NCBI GenBank assembly: GCA_018806915.1
Contig: JAGKQI010000091.1
Location: 1,302,001-1,366,000 of the forward strand
Source of the DNA: Phytophthora colocasiae
Lineage: Eukaryota > Oomycota > Peronosporomycetes > Peronosporales > Peronosporaceae
DNA: 64,000 bases
Direction: 5' to 3'
The position numbers and the translations under genes are program-made. Position 1 is the stretch's first letter, and each line of letters opens with the position of its first letter. Below, piece by piece: positions 1 to 10,800 of this stretch. The notes under the pieces were generated by a model. That model worked only from the letters and a program-made list of their open reading frames with translations. It was not told the origin of the DNA and searched no databases.

Positions 1-2
1 AG

Positions 3-155
3 AGTGTCACTGACACTGAGCCTGAAGAGGCCGAAACCTGTGCGGCGGCACGTACTCCGTCTAGTGACGTCGGCGGTAGACCAAGTCAGTCACTGAGTGT
101 CACTGACACTGGGCCGGGCAAGGCCATAACCTGTGCGGCGGCGCGTACTCCGTCG
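3..155 (+). repeat. 93-bp tandem repeat, two copies, coding 31 aa
   Basis: A unit beginning AGTGTCACTGACACT starts at 3 and again at 96. The 93-bp period keeps the frame, so both copies encode a 31-residue unit beginning SVTDT and containing TCAAARTPSS. The second copy is complete only to about 155. It lies in the open frame just upstream of the reverse transcriptase, in the spacer between protease and RT. Confidence 0.75.
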
Positions 156-739
156 AGTGGACGTTCGTCGGCTAGGCGACGACGTCGTAAGGCCCTATGG
201 GCGAGACGCTCTGCGTCTGAGTCGTCCGTGACGTCAAGTGTCAACGCACGGGAGGGCTGTGGGCAGCTATACACTCTGGTCGATGGAGTGGACGGCGGTG
301 CCGAAGGCATCGTCCGGCTGGACAGACTGCCGAGCGTCGACAAACTGCTTGAGTTAGAGGAGATGTCGTTCGCCGACTTTGGCGATGCCTTGAAGGCTGG
401 CGAACTCGCCGAGGTGGTCATCGTTCGACCTGAAGAAGAGTTAAACTCATCGTCCGTCGTGGACGAGTCCGTCTTGGCCAGGGTCAAGACGGCGTTGAAC
501 GCCAGGAGTGGATCGGAGATCCTCAAGAATCCCTCAGACCCCTTCTACTCCTTGCTGAAGGAATATGGAGACGTTGTCTCGAAGGAACCACCGAGTGGCC
601 TGCCTCCTGACCGAGGCGTTCGTCACGAGATCGACTTAGTTCCCGGAACTAAATACTGCGTGACCCGGCAGTGGCCTCTTCCTAAGAGCAATGCGACGTC
701 ATTGACGACTTCTTCCGTGCGAAGCACGCTGCGGGTCTT
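3..739 (+). pseudogene. Gypsy pol: pre-RT linker and start of RT
   Basis: This frame is open from the window edge. After the 31-residue repeats and an Arg-rich stretch it reads into a typical pre-RT segment: an acidic helix-rich region, then DPFYSLLKEYGDVV and HEIDLVPGT, which match the palm entry of Ty3/gypsy reverse transcriptases. The frame is lost near 690-740, where the RT continues in another frame. No ATG can be assigned because this is the inside of a polyprotein. Confidence 0.75.
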
Positions 740-2500
740 GTGCGCGAGAGCAAGTCTCCGCACTCCGCACCAACGTTCTGTGTCAGAAAGCCGAATGGCA
801 AGTGGCGTATCGTTCACGCTTTCAATAAGCTTAACTCTGCCACGATTCAGGCACAGACGCCGATTCCTGGGAAAGATGTTCTTCAGAACAACATGGTGGG
901 TTGCACCATGTACAGTGCGCTCGACTTAGTCGATGGCTACTATCAGCTGCTCATGCGAGCCAGTGATATTCCGCTTACAGCGGTGAGCACCCCGAGCGGT
1001 ATGCTCTGGGAGTGGCTCGTCATGCCCCAAGGGCTGTCGAATGCGCCTGCAACGTTCAATCGTCTAGTGACGCGGTTGTTCAGGCCCCTACGGGCATTTG
1101 CACAGACGTACTTTGACGAGGTGTTCGTCCACAGTCAGGCCGAACACGGCAAGACTGACGTCGAGGTGCACGTGGAACACGTGAGAGCTGTGCTCGAGTG
1201 CATGCGCACGAACAAGTTGTACGCCAACGCAGACAAGTGCGTCTTTGGCGCGGAAGAAATCCCCTTCCTAGGGTGCTTCATTGGGAAGCATGGCCTTCGT
1301 GCTGATCCAGCAAAGGTCAAGGCCATTGTGGACTGGCCGGTTCCCTTGAACCAGAAGGACTTGCGTAAGTGGCTGGGCTTGGCCAACTACTTGCACAAGT
1401 ACAGCGAGAACTACGCTAAGTTGGCTCGGCCACTGTCGGATCTCCTTAAGAAGGATGCCGAATGGGTATGGCGTGCTGAGCACGAGAGTGCGTTCACTCG
1501 TATCAAGGATAGCCTGCTTGAGGCACCGATACTGGCGTTGCCAGACCCCGATCGTCCGTTCATCGTCGTCTGTGACGCCTCGGACTTTGCCATCGGCAGT
1601 GCTTTGCTACAAGCGGACGCCGAAGGGCGCGAACGCGTCATTGCGTTTGAGTCTCGGCAGCTCAAGGCTGCTGAGAAGAACCATCCAGTTCATGACAAGG
1701 AGCTACTTGCGATGAAGTACGCTCTCGTCAAATTCAGGGTTCACCTGCTCGGCTCCAAGCCGTTTGTGATCTACACGGATCATGCGTCACTACGCACAGC
1801 GACGCAGTCGCCTCACCTCTCGCAGAGGATGGCCCGATGGCTCTCATTCTTTGCGGAGTATAACTTCGAGGTGAAGTACAAGCCTGGCAGGCAGAACGTC
1901 CTCGCTGACGCGTTATCACGTCGCACGGACTATGAGTTATCTCATGTCACCTCGGTGACGTCGTCCGTGACGGACATGGTTCGAGCAGCGTACGCTCAGG
2001 ACGACTCTTGTGTCGCGCTGCTTCAAGCTCTAGGGAGCGATAAGTTTAAAGACTCGAAGTTGACTCTGTCACGACGCCTAAAGGCGAGACTCCAACGCTA
2101 TAGCCTGGAAGGCGGGCTGCTGTACTACAGCACGGGTCAGGATGACCCACCACGTGTGGTGGTTTCTCACGATGAGGACCTGAAGTATCGTATCCTCTAT
2201 GAGGCCCACGACACGCCCACAAGCGGCCACCTCGGTCGCGAGAAGACCTACGGCTCGGTGAGCTCCATGTACTGGTGGCCGAAGATGTACAAGTGGGTCA
2301 GCACATATGTGCACACGTGCGAGACGTGTCAGCGGGTTAAACCCTCGCCGCATGCGGCAGCGCCTTTGGCGAGCTTGCCTGTACCCTCTGGGTGTTGGCA
2401 GTCCATGAGTATGGACTTTGTGTTTGGCCTGCCGAAGGACTCGGCAGGCAACACGGGCGTTGTGGTCTTTGTTGACCGTCTGAGCAAGATGGCTCATCTA
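740..2500 (+). pseudogene. Gypsy pol: RT, RNase H and integrase N-terminus
   Basis: RT motifs run in order: PTFCVRKPNGKWRIV, LDLVDGYYQ, TPSGMLWEWLVMPQGL, then the catalytic block. That block reads YFDEVFVHS, where the family has two adjacent aspartates (FDD). The second metal-binding Asp is therefore replaced by Glu. The connection domain (LRKWLGLANYLHKY) follows. Then comes RNase H with its acidic residues in CDASDFAIG, HDKELLA and YTDHASL, and the GRQNVLADALSRR tail. The integrase H2C2 finger (HDTPTSGH ... CETCQ) and the first catalytic Asp (SMDFVFGLP) follow. The frame changes at about 2500, inside the integrase core. Confidence 0.88.
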
Positions 2501-2507
2501 AGCAGCT

Positions 2508-3661
2508 GTGCCGGACACCGTCGATGGCGCTGGTACAGCGACGATCTTTATCGATCGGGTCTTCCGCCAGCATGGGCTGCCAGAGACCATTGTCTCGGAT
2601 CGAGACCCCCGTTTCACGGGTCACTTCTGGACGTCCGTCTTCAAAGTGCTTGGCACTGGACTGGACATGTTCACGGCGGATCATCCGCAGACCGACGGTC
2701 AGACTGAACGCGTGAACCGCGTCCTGGAGGACATCCTCCGCAGCGTATGCGCTGAAACGCCGAAGCGTTGGAGCGCTATGCTCCCTCTCGTTGAGTTCTC
2801 AATGAACAACGCGGTGCATGCCTCGACAGGCTTCACCCCGTTCTACGTGAACGGCCTTGCGCATCCGCGCGTCCCGCTCACTCCGCCATGCGGTAGCCTT
2901 GGGCTTGGTGGGGGAGAGGCTGTACCGTCGCTCGACTCCGAGCTTGCTGATGTCAGCCCCCTTGCTGTTCGCAAGCAAGTCGATGACTTCCTCTCGATGA
3001 GGCTTAGCGTCTTACGCCGTGTGCGTGACGCGATGACAGAAAGCCAAGACGTTCAGAAGGAACAAGCTGATGCAAAAGGTAGAGGCAATGTGTGGGAATT
3101 TAAGGTCGGTGACCAAGTTTTATTAAACGCTAAGAACCTACCTACACATGCAGTGTCGAGTGTCTTTAAGACAAAATTGCGTCCGCGCTTCATCGGACCA
3201 TTTACGGTCGTGGCCAAGAAGGGCCTGGCATACACGCTTGACTTGCCAAAGCGTATGCGAACACACCCTGTGTTCTACGTCGGCTTGCTTAAGCCATATC
3301 GGGACCCCGCGGGGGTGAGCTCGGAGGCGCTGGCGCCGACGACACGCGCCCAGGCTGCGTCATCTGCAGCAGCAACGTCACCTGACCCCGCAGCTCAGCG
3401 AGCTGAAGCTCCTGCTGGTGCAGGCGAGCAGTCAGGGACTGAGGCCCTTCGAGCCAAGCCACCCGGCTTTCAATCTCCTCTATGTCATGAGCGAGACGGG
3501 CATGCGAATGCCAAACGCTCTCCATGTTCCCCTGAAGAGACTGAGTCTGACTCTGGAGAGTACCGATCGAGCGATCGAGTTGATACCAGGCGCGCTGCGA
3601 CAAATAGCGCTCATCACACTCATCGAGTATTGCGTCCCGCAGCGTATCGGCTCCTCCGCCG
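2508..3661 (+). pseudogene. Gypsy pol: integrase core C-terminal part and tether
   Basis: This stretch continues the integrase in a new frame. It carries the second catalytic Asp (VSDRDPRFTG) and the Glu (DGQTERVNR), then the C-terminal barrel with GDQVLLNAKNL and FIGPFTV (GPY/F-type module) and FYVGLLKPYRDP. From about 3300 it becomes an Ala/Pro/Ser/Thr-rich tether. The tether part coincides with an open, coiled-coil-like frame on the other strand. Confidence 0.82.
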
Positions 3662-5130
3662 TTGCTCGATGAGCTGGGGACTCCCCATTACCACGTGGAG
3701 CGCCTGATGGCGCGGCGTCGCCATCGTAGTAAAAACCAGTATTTGGTGAAGTGGCGTGGGTATCCTCATTCCCAAAACTCGTGGGAGTTTGAAGGGCCCC
3801 TGAGGCAGGACTGCCCTGACGTCGTGGACGCTTTTGATCGCGAAGATCGGAGGCGCCCGAAGGGCTCGAGGTCGACCACTCGGTCGACACCCGCTTCTCA
3901 CCACTAGTGTGAGAAGTTGACAGACTAGCAGCCGAGCTCAGGCTCTGGTCCGTGGCTGGCACAGCCAGTGAGTCTCCTTCGGAGACTGGAGGAGCGTCCT
4001 GCGAAGCAGGGATAGTGGCCTGAGAGGCGGGAGCCACTGCCGTCGTGTGACGAGGAAGGCGGCCGGGCCGCACGCGTAGCTTCGCGTATTGGAAGAGTAG
4101 ACCTCGGGCGAGGCGGACGTCCACCTCGGAGCAGCTCTCCATGAGCCGATCGAACGACGCGAGCTTCCGTGAAGCTTCGGCCCAAGTAGCCACATGGACT
4201 ATATAGTCCCTGGTCGTCTCTCCGGTCTGGAGTAGGAGCGGATACGTCCTCATCTGAGGCACAGACTCGCGTCGTCGTTGCTTATCCAAGCATTGCCGAT
4301 ACTCGGCGAGTGTGCATACCTGCGGGGTCAGGAAACGCTCATGGAGCCCTTGCCGCTGCTGGGTCTCAGCCGCGGTGCGAGGTGCAGCGCCTATGGCGTA
4401 TCCGTGCAGGTTTGGCTGCGCCATTAACTGTTTCACCTGCTCGGCAGGGTCACGAGGCTCGAAACCGTAGTCGCGTCGCGACGAAGTCCCCACGATGTCC
4501 AGTAGGACCGGTCGACGTGACTCTGGAGCACCGCTCATAGAGGCCTCCTGCGCCTCATCCAGAGGGTTGGTGATCGCGTTTTCGACGCCCCTGAGCGGCT
4601 CTGGCTCATCGCGAGCAGGAAGTGGCGGTGCGTTGCGTAACGCGTTGAGCACGAGGCTTGAAGGTCCCTCCGGGAATGGATTGGGCTGATGCAGCTGCCG
4701 AGGAAGCGTGTACCACGCGGATCACGTGGAGAGCGCTGCTCAGATCGAGTCGTCCGAGGGCTCGCAGGAGCAGGAGACGCAGGGGCATCGACTCCTCATA
4801 GTCCACTTCGATCTCGCCGTCCTCGACAGGAGAGCAACGTTGGTCGCGCGTCGGCGACGCTGTCGAGTACTCGAACGGCGAGCCACCGCTACCACTTGTA
4901 GTCGGGCCGCCCTTGAACATCGCTCCGTAGCGACGGCGAGACGCCGCGAAATACTCCGAAACGGAGAGCGTGAGGGGGACCGGGGGCTCAGTCAGGAAAG
5001 CGGGGAGGCGCTGAGGCGGAGACACCAGGACACGGGACACCCGAGGAGCGGTAGGCTCGCTGGGGAGAATTGGAGAATGTGCTCGTTGAGCCAGCGCGCA
5101 CGCGTACTCTCGTCGAGAGATTTCTTTTAT
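3289..5130 (-). pseudogene. Unidentified antisense gene inside the gypsy 3' region
   Basis: Three overlapping minus-strand frames read as one protein with small frame changes. The first runs from about 5130 to 4705 and contains SVSEYFAASRRRYGAMF and EDGEIEVDYEES. The second runs from about 4725 to 3640, about 340 residues, with RDYGFEPRDPAEQVKQL, LAEYRQCLDKQ and FDRLMESCSEVDVRLARG. The third covers 3603-3289 and is heptad-like (LHQQELQLAELRGQV), suggesting a coiled coil. Composition is protein-like, not the Cys/Arg-rich or low-complexity output of a shadow frame. It overlaps the chromodomain and tether on the plus strand. I recognise no domain. It could be an accessory antisense gene of the element family, or an older gene overrun by it. 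Confidence 0.5.
3662..3907 (+). pseudogene. Gypsy pol: C-terminal chromodomain
   Basis: The peptide reads HYHVERLMARRRH, then NQYLVKWRGYPHSQNSWE, then DVVDAFD. It has the aromatic and acidic positions of a chromodomain, including the WRGY and NSWE signature. In chromoviruses this domain directs integration to marked chromatin. It sits in a different frame from the integrase tether, so a frameshift lies between about 3640 and 3662. The stop codon is TAG at 3905-3907. Confidence 0.85.
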
Positions 5131-5229
5131 CGAAAAGTTGCCGGTGACAGGCCTTGACAAGGCAGTTCTTATCTCGCCTTCCTTCCGATCGCCCTCTACC
5201 ACATCGCCACAGCCTCCTGCCTTCTCTTG

Positions 5230-5760
<531 letters not shown>

Positions 5761-5833
5761 TGGTATCTGTGGGGTTTGAACCCACACAGACTGTAACGTC
5801 TAGCGGATCTTATGTCACCTCGCGGAGATCCTG
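5761..5833 (-). pseudogene. tRNA-like relic (good T-arm, poor anticodon arm)
   Basis: On the minus strand the segment ends in a textbook T-arm: stem GTGGG/CCCAC around loop TTCAAAC, which also forms a B-box-like sequence. It is followed by AGATACC plus A as the acceptor 3' side. A candidate 5' acceptor AGGATCT pairs at five of seven positions at the right distance. The anticodon stem does not pair, so no amino acid can be assigned. Alternatives are a chance hairpin, or part of a retroelement primer site. Confidence 0.3.
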
Positions 5834-6470
5834 AATTGGTGCGATGCTTTTGAGTCTGCCAATCTGCAAGCGATCTGGGAATGTACGCACTCGTTTCCCC
5901 TTTCTTTGGAGCTTCGAAAAACGGATAGTTGGTTCACAAGCTTCTATCGTCGCCGAAAGAATCGTGGATCCCAATCTCGGAACAACTACCGCTAGCTTCA
6001 GAACAAGATCTTTGAGAGGATGCGCTTGACCGGGTGTTGTGACTTGGATCTGTGGTTGGATCCCCACTTCATCCATTTCCCAGTGCCGATAGAGGATGTC
6101 ACCTGGTATCCGGGAGCTGAGGCCATTGCCGCTGGAGCGGATCCTCCACAGAGTCTCTTAGCCGCTCTCGAAGACTGTGATCGTAAAGATCCTTGGCGTA
6201 CTCACTACCGGTCAGGATCCTCTCATCCCAACCTTGGTGCCAGTCGACTCCCCATGAAGTTCGTCCGATTGCTGCCCCGACGCTACAAGATCCAGAACTC
6301 TGTAAGCACCATTGCGTAACTCCATATATCTTCTTATCGGTCTTCTGTCTTCCCCACTCGGAGTCCATGTAATCCAAGCTTTGATCTTTCCAGTGACGAC
6401 TCAAATCGGTTGCAAGATCCATTTTCCCGAAGCTGAGGGTCCTATCTTCGGATCCGAAAAATGTGAAGAT
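5834..6470. other. Element-derived spacer, no gene assigned
   Basis: GATCC words become frequent from about 5820 onward, as in the element to the right. Several frames of 80-140 codons exist on both strands, but none contains a motif I recognise. It is probably the 3' non-coding part of the minus-strand gypsy element. Confidence 0.4.
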
Positions 6471-6764
6471 CCGGGTAGATCCGGCCCTGAGATCCGGGGA
6501 TCCAGCTTCGGGATCCGGAGGATCTGACCCCAAGATCCGAAGATCCGGGTAGATCCAGGTCTGAGATCCGAGAATCCAACTTCGGGATCCGGAGGATCCG
6601 ACTCTTAGATCCGAGGATCCGGGTAGATCCAGGCTTGAGATCCGAGGATCCAGTTTCGGGATCTGGAAGATCCGACTACAAGATCCAAGGATCCCGCTTC
6701 AAGATCTAGCCCTGAGACCCGAGGATCCAGCCTCTCAAGGATCCAGCTTCAGGATCCGGAGGAT
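6471..6764. repeat. 74-bp GATCC-rich tandem repeat array
   Basis: Units start at 6471, 6545 and 6619, each exactly 74 bp and each beginning CCGGGTAGATCC. A degenerate fourth unit runs from 6693 to about 6764. Within each unit, GATCC recurs about every 10-13 bp in slightly varied contexts, so the array is a repeat within a repeat. It lies in the presumed 3' non-coding part of the minus-strand gypsy element, between the polyprotein stop (7062) and unresolved sequence. Confidence 0.88.
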
Positions 6765-7061
6765 ACCGGATCGAGGTTGTCCATTTGGCGATCAAGACCC
6801 ATCCTGTGCATTCCATCCTGGCGCCAGCTGCACGCATGAGCTGTTCCCTAATCTTCTGGGTATGAGATCCCAAGATCTTCCGTCTGGAAATTCGAGTAGG
6901 TGATCCAAGCACGGATTCCGATCCAGTACCCAGACTCTCTTCAGAGGTCCATCTTCTTTCTTCATATGCAAATATACAGCACGTCCACTCGCAGTAAACT
7001 GCCAGTCTTCTCTTCTCCACACTGGCGAGCGCCCTCACCAGCGAAGATCCACCCCCGTCGC

Positions 7062-7727
7062 CTACTCTTCTTCGCGCAACTGCATCGCTTGGAATCGGTT
7101 CCTTTTACTTCGTTTTTGGAGGAATTCGTGCAGTAACGCACCGCAGTTTAGATCTGCTTCGTCCACCCAGGTGGGATCCTCGTACCCCTTCCAAACTTGG
7201 AATTCCCGACGGATCCGACCGTATCTAGTGGCCGTCCCGTCCGGACGTCCATGATCCGCTCGACTTCGAACTCATCGTCCTCCAGGTCACGATCCCAGCT
7301 GTCCTCCGGTAGCAAGGCTTCGTCGAAGTCAAGACGATCCGTCTCGTCCACCGTCAACTGGATCTTCGGTCGATCTGGAAATATCCTGACTGGCTTCAAC
7401 TTGGAGATGTGTACTACCGGAAACAAGTGATAGTCTGTACCGGTGATCTCCAACCGAACTGCGTACTCGTTCGTCATTGCAGCCACACGGAACGGTCCAT
7501 ACCACAGGTGGGCCAGTTTCTTGGCGTATCCTTCCTTGACTCTGTCTAAGAACTTGAGATTCAACCTCAATGGGGTGTTGAGTCGCCGTCTCGTTCTGCC
7601 TGTCGGCACGATCCGAGATCGCCTTCTTCAGGCGGTCATTCACCTCAGCTCTAGCCAGCTGATAGTGCCGCTGGATCCTATACCTCCAGCGTCGTGGATC
7701 TGTATCACGGCGTCCGGTATTCCCCAC
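7062..7727 (-). pseudogene. Gypsy 2 pol: integrase C-terminus and chromodomain
   Basis: YGPFRV (GPY/F module) and FPVVHISKLKP are followed by a short linker and a chromodomain start, FEVERIMDVRTG. The chromodomain end, DPTWVDEADLNC, is found only after a frame change near 7170. Its reading frame then closes with a TAG on the minus strand at 7062-7064. That stop marks the end of the polyprotein. Confidence 0.78.
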
Positions 7728-7752
7728 GGAGAGCGTTGCTTCCAGAGTCGTC

Positions 7753-8214
7753 TTAGGGTCCCAGCCATGTGCGAGGAAGAATGGCGTGTCGCCCCCTAGT
7801 CCAAGTTAAACACTTGGCATACGCGTCCCAATCTCTCTGGTCGGGATCCTGGACGTACATCTTGATAGCTCGGGTAATCGTCTGCACCATTCGCTCAGCC
7901 GTACCATTTGACTGCGGTCGATAAGCCATATTGGCTCTCTGGCGCTGGCCTAGGATCCGATTGAAAGCACGAAAAAAATCGGACATGAAACCGGGTTCTC
8001 GGTCGTGCCGAATCACCTGGCTGGCGCCAAACCGACGAAACACGCAGATCTCATAGGACTACGCGATGGCCTGGGCCGTTCGCGAGTTATTCGCATTGAC
8101 GATCACATAACCAGTGAAGTGATCCACCCATACCAGGAGTTCAGTGTTCCCTTTCTCGGATCTTGGTAGCGAGGGTATGTGACCCACGGCGATCACTTGG
8201 AACGGGTAGGTGGC
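7753..8214 (-). pseudogene. Gypsy 2 pol: integrase catalytic core
   Basis: The first catalytic Asp is at about 8118-8120 (VWVDHFTGYV). The second is in IRHDREPGFMSDF and the Glu is in RPQSNGTAERMVQ, completing D,D-35-E. A stop or frame change separates the first Asp from the rest near 8043-8060. Confidence 0.8.
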
Positions 8215-8511
8215 TTAAATGTTGCCTGGCGATACACCACGAATGGTGGGTCGCCCCTTGCCTGTCTCGCATTCCACGCATTCTCCAACCAACCGCTGTA
8301 CAGACTTGAAAAGTCCTCTCCAGTAGAAGTGATCTTTGATCCTCTGGTACGTACGGCCGATCCCTTGATGTCCTCCTTCTAGAATGTTATGATAGTGGTG
8401 CAACAGGTCTGCCTGGAGCGTTTCGGGTATAACCAGTCGTAGCAGTCCATATCGATCAGCTTCGGCCCTTTGTAAAGGCGCGCAATAGAACAACAACTCA
8501 TCCTCGTCCAA
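8215..8511 (-). pseudogene. Gypsy 2 pol: integrase zinc finger
   Basis: The H2C2 integrase finger is clear: HHYHNILEGGHQG, then about 30 residues, then CVECETGKG. It is preceded by YGLLRLVIPE, the usual lead-in strand. It binds zinc and helps integrase multimerise on the cDNA ends. Confidence 0.82.
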
Positions 8512-8577
8512 CTCTAAACTGTCTGCCAGCAGACGGTACGTCTTGGCTTCAGCCGCAGTGAGATCCGTCAGTTGCCC

Positions 8578-9396
8578 TCACAGGAACGATTTCAAGTTGG
8601 AGATCCATGCTTCCTCGTCTTGGGATCGTCGGATCCGATCGATCCTCAGCCGTTGCACAGACTCCTCGTCGAGTACTCGAGGTCGCCCCTCTCTGGCTTG
8701 TCTTCGAGTGGCGACTGCATTGATCCGTGGCGTCGGATCCTCGAATTCCGAGGTCAGAATCTCATCCAACCGATTCAGAGCGACGAGATCCTCGCGATCC
8801 GCCCCTTGGTCAATTGTAGTCCAGCTTTCTCGTTGCAATGCTGCACTGGCCAAGCTGTCAGCACGTGCGTTCCATGCTCGCTTCACGTGTAACAGGTCGT
8901 GATTGGGCCATTCCCGTAGCCGCATTAGCGCCTTCTGTCGCAGTAGCGTCAGGGCCGGCGCCTTGCAGTCGATCTCGCCGCGCATCTGGCGGATCACCAG
9001 ATTCGAATCTCCGCAGATATCAAGTCGTCTCTTGGTCAGATCCTCGAGTAACTCGAAACATAATAGAAGCCCGTTGTACTCCGCTTCGTTGACTGTCAGG
9101 TTCTCTGCGTACTTAGACACTGCCTTAATCATCTTCCATTCGGGCAACTTCCAGACGGTCGCACTGAAAGATCCTCCACCACGTTTCACCCTGGAGGATC
9201 CGTCGAAACTACCCGCCCACAACTCTTCCTCCGGTTTTATCGGCATCTGGATTGTTCGGCGTGGTTCCTTTCTTGGGGCGATGTTCACCAAAGCTTGGTC
9301 TACCTCGGATCTCGGAGTGATACTTGCGGCGAGGGATCCGAGGATCTCGTCTTCCTCTTTAGTACACTTTGTGATCTCCATAACAACGCTGCCCAT
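8578..9396 (-). pseudogene. Gypsy 2 pol: second (archaeal-type) RNase H
   Basis: A 272-codon open stretch holds a complete RNase HI-like fold. The four acidic positions are all present: FDGSSRVKRGGG, NEAEYNGLLL, CGDSNLVI and NARADSLAS (D, E, D, D). This is separate from the RT-linked RNase H and lies between it and the integrase. Known oomycete and plant Tat elements carry such an additional archaeal-like RNase H. The element as a whole is broken, so I mark it a pseudogene although this domain itself is uninterrupted. Confidence 0.85.
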
Positions 9397-9842
9397 TGGC
9401 CCAATCTTCCTTGTAATCTAACTGTTCGGAACAGCCATCCAAGGGTAGAGTGCCGGGTTAGGATCCGGATCCGTCGTCCGACCAACATGGATCCGAGATC
9501 CAGGATCCTCAACAGAGCCAATACTTGCTTCTCCACGATCCCATAGTTCACTTCGTTCGGCTTCAGGGATCCACCGACAAACATCACCGGCATATAGATT
9601 CTATCGAGATCCTGCGTTAGGGAAGCTGAAATGGCCCATTCACTGGCGTTGACAATCACCACCGGTTGCTTCTCGGGATCGAGGTGTCGAAGTGTAGGGG
9701 TTGTAGCGATCTTCCTCTTCAGGGCCTCGAAGGTGGCTGAAGCGCGGATCCACTTCTCATCTGGACCTCTCGGATCTGTTGGATCCTTCGAACCCTCGAC
9801 TACGGGGTCAATTGGCCGCAGGATCTTGCGGCTGGATCTCAA
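9300..9842 (-). pseudogene. Gypsy 2 pol: RT-linked RNase H
   Basis: This contains WIRASATFEALKRKI, then PVVIVNASEWAISASL, where the usual catalytic Asp of the DAS motif is Asn (VNAS). It continues through YGIVEKQVLALL and TRHSTLGWLF, where TDH has become TRH. At least two of the expected acidic residues are missing, so this first RNase H looks inactive. That fits the presence of a second, better preserved RNase H downstream. Confidence 0.75.
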
Positions 9843-10645
9843 CTCCGCGAAGTCGACGCAGTTCGTAGAGTACCGACGCGTAAACCACCATATACTCGAT
9901 GAATCGGGCGTAGTAATTTAGGCTACTTAGGAAAGATTGCATAGCCCCCAGTGATCTCAGGAAATCAAGATCCACCAACGCTTCATGGTCCTTCGGATGT
10001 GCCTCTAGTCCTTCGCTAGACACTCGTTGTCCTAAGTAATCGACCTTCTTCAGGCCCCAGAAGCTCTTGGCCACGCTGATCGATAGGTTCCACTTGTCAC
10101 AGGCTTCTAGCAGCAGACGCACTCGTTCACAAGGTGATCCCAGGATCCAGCGGTCACTAAGATGTCATCAATGTACGACCATCGTCCGGGTACAGATTGT
10201 TGACCGTTCGTCTCTGGGATCCCATCTCGGAAGAGATCCAACGCGGATCCGGATCCGGTCGTGGGCTGGATCCGTAGGGATCCATAGAGTGCGCTGTCCA
10301 AACTCTGGTAGATCTGCGGGGCATTTTTGAGACCAAACGGCATCCGGTTCCACTCAAACAATCCTAACGGGGTGATAAATGCCGAGATGGTCCTTGCGCG
10401 ATCCGTCATAGAGACAACCCAGAAACCACTAGCCATATCGAGAGAACAGTACCACAACACGGCGCGTCGAGATCCTCCAGTAGATCATTGATGAGAGGCA
10501 TAGGATATACCATCAGCCTCGTCAAGCTATTCACCAGCCTGTAGTCGATGCAGAGCCTGATGTCAACGCCATTCTTCTTGATGATCACGACGATTGGCGA
10601 GGCCCACGGCGACGTAGAGACTTGGATAATCTTCGCTTGTAACAT
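9808..10645 (-). pseudogene. Gypsy 2 pol: reverse transcriptase
   Basis: RT is split over three frames. The first has STSPWASPIVVI, DIRLCIDYRLVNSLT and YPMPLINDLLEDL. The second has YCSLDMASGFWVV, FEWNRMPFGLKNAPQIY and the catalytic YIDDILV with both aspartates intact. The third has WNLSISVAKSFWGL, YLGQRVSS and the connection helix FLSSLNYYARFIEY. Between the fingers and YIDD lies a GATCC-rich insert (about 10210-10290) that reads as a Gly/Ser/Asp-rich loop. Confidence 0.85.
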
Positions 10646-10800
10646 TGATCAGATCCGAGAGTTTCTCGCGATACTGCGGTGCCACTTTACGTACTCGCTG
10701 GGCGATCAGCTTGGCGTCTCCCACATCGATGTCACAGATCGCGTCTACGGCAGGAGACGGTAAGGCATTACCCTTTTCCGATCAGCAGGTGCTTGTACTT

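Larger units (their letters stand above)
1..3907 (+). mobile_element. Decayed chromodomain Ty3/gypsy retroelement, 3' part
   Basis: The order is pre-RT linker, reverse transcriptase, RNase H, integrase (zinc finger plus core), tether and chromodomain. This is the pol order of chromodomain-bearing Ty3/gypsy elements. The 5' LTR, gag and protease would lie left of the window. The coding path changes frame at about 700-740, 2497-2508 and 3640-3662, so the copy cannot make a full polyprotein. The reverse transcriptase also has an altered catalytic motif. I could not find a 3' LTR. The DNA after the chromodomain stop (3905-3907) is instead occupied by an opposite-strand open frame. The element class is certain; the true element ends are unknown. 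Confidence 0.9.

Noticed and set aside
6471..6764. CRISPR-like array
   Set aside because: Repeats are directly adjacent 74-bp units without unique spacers, in a eukaryotic retroelement. It is a tandem repeat.
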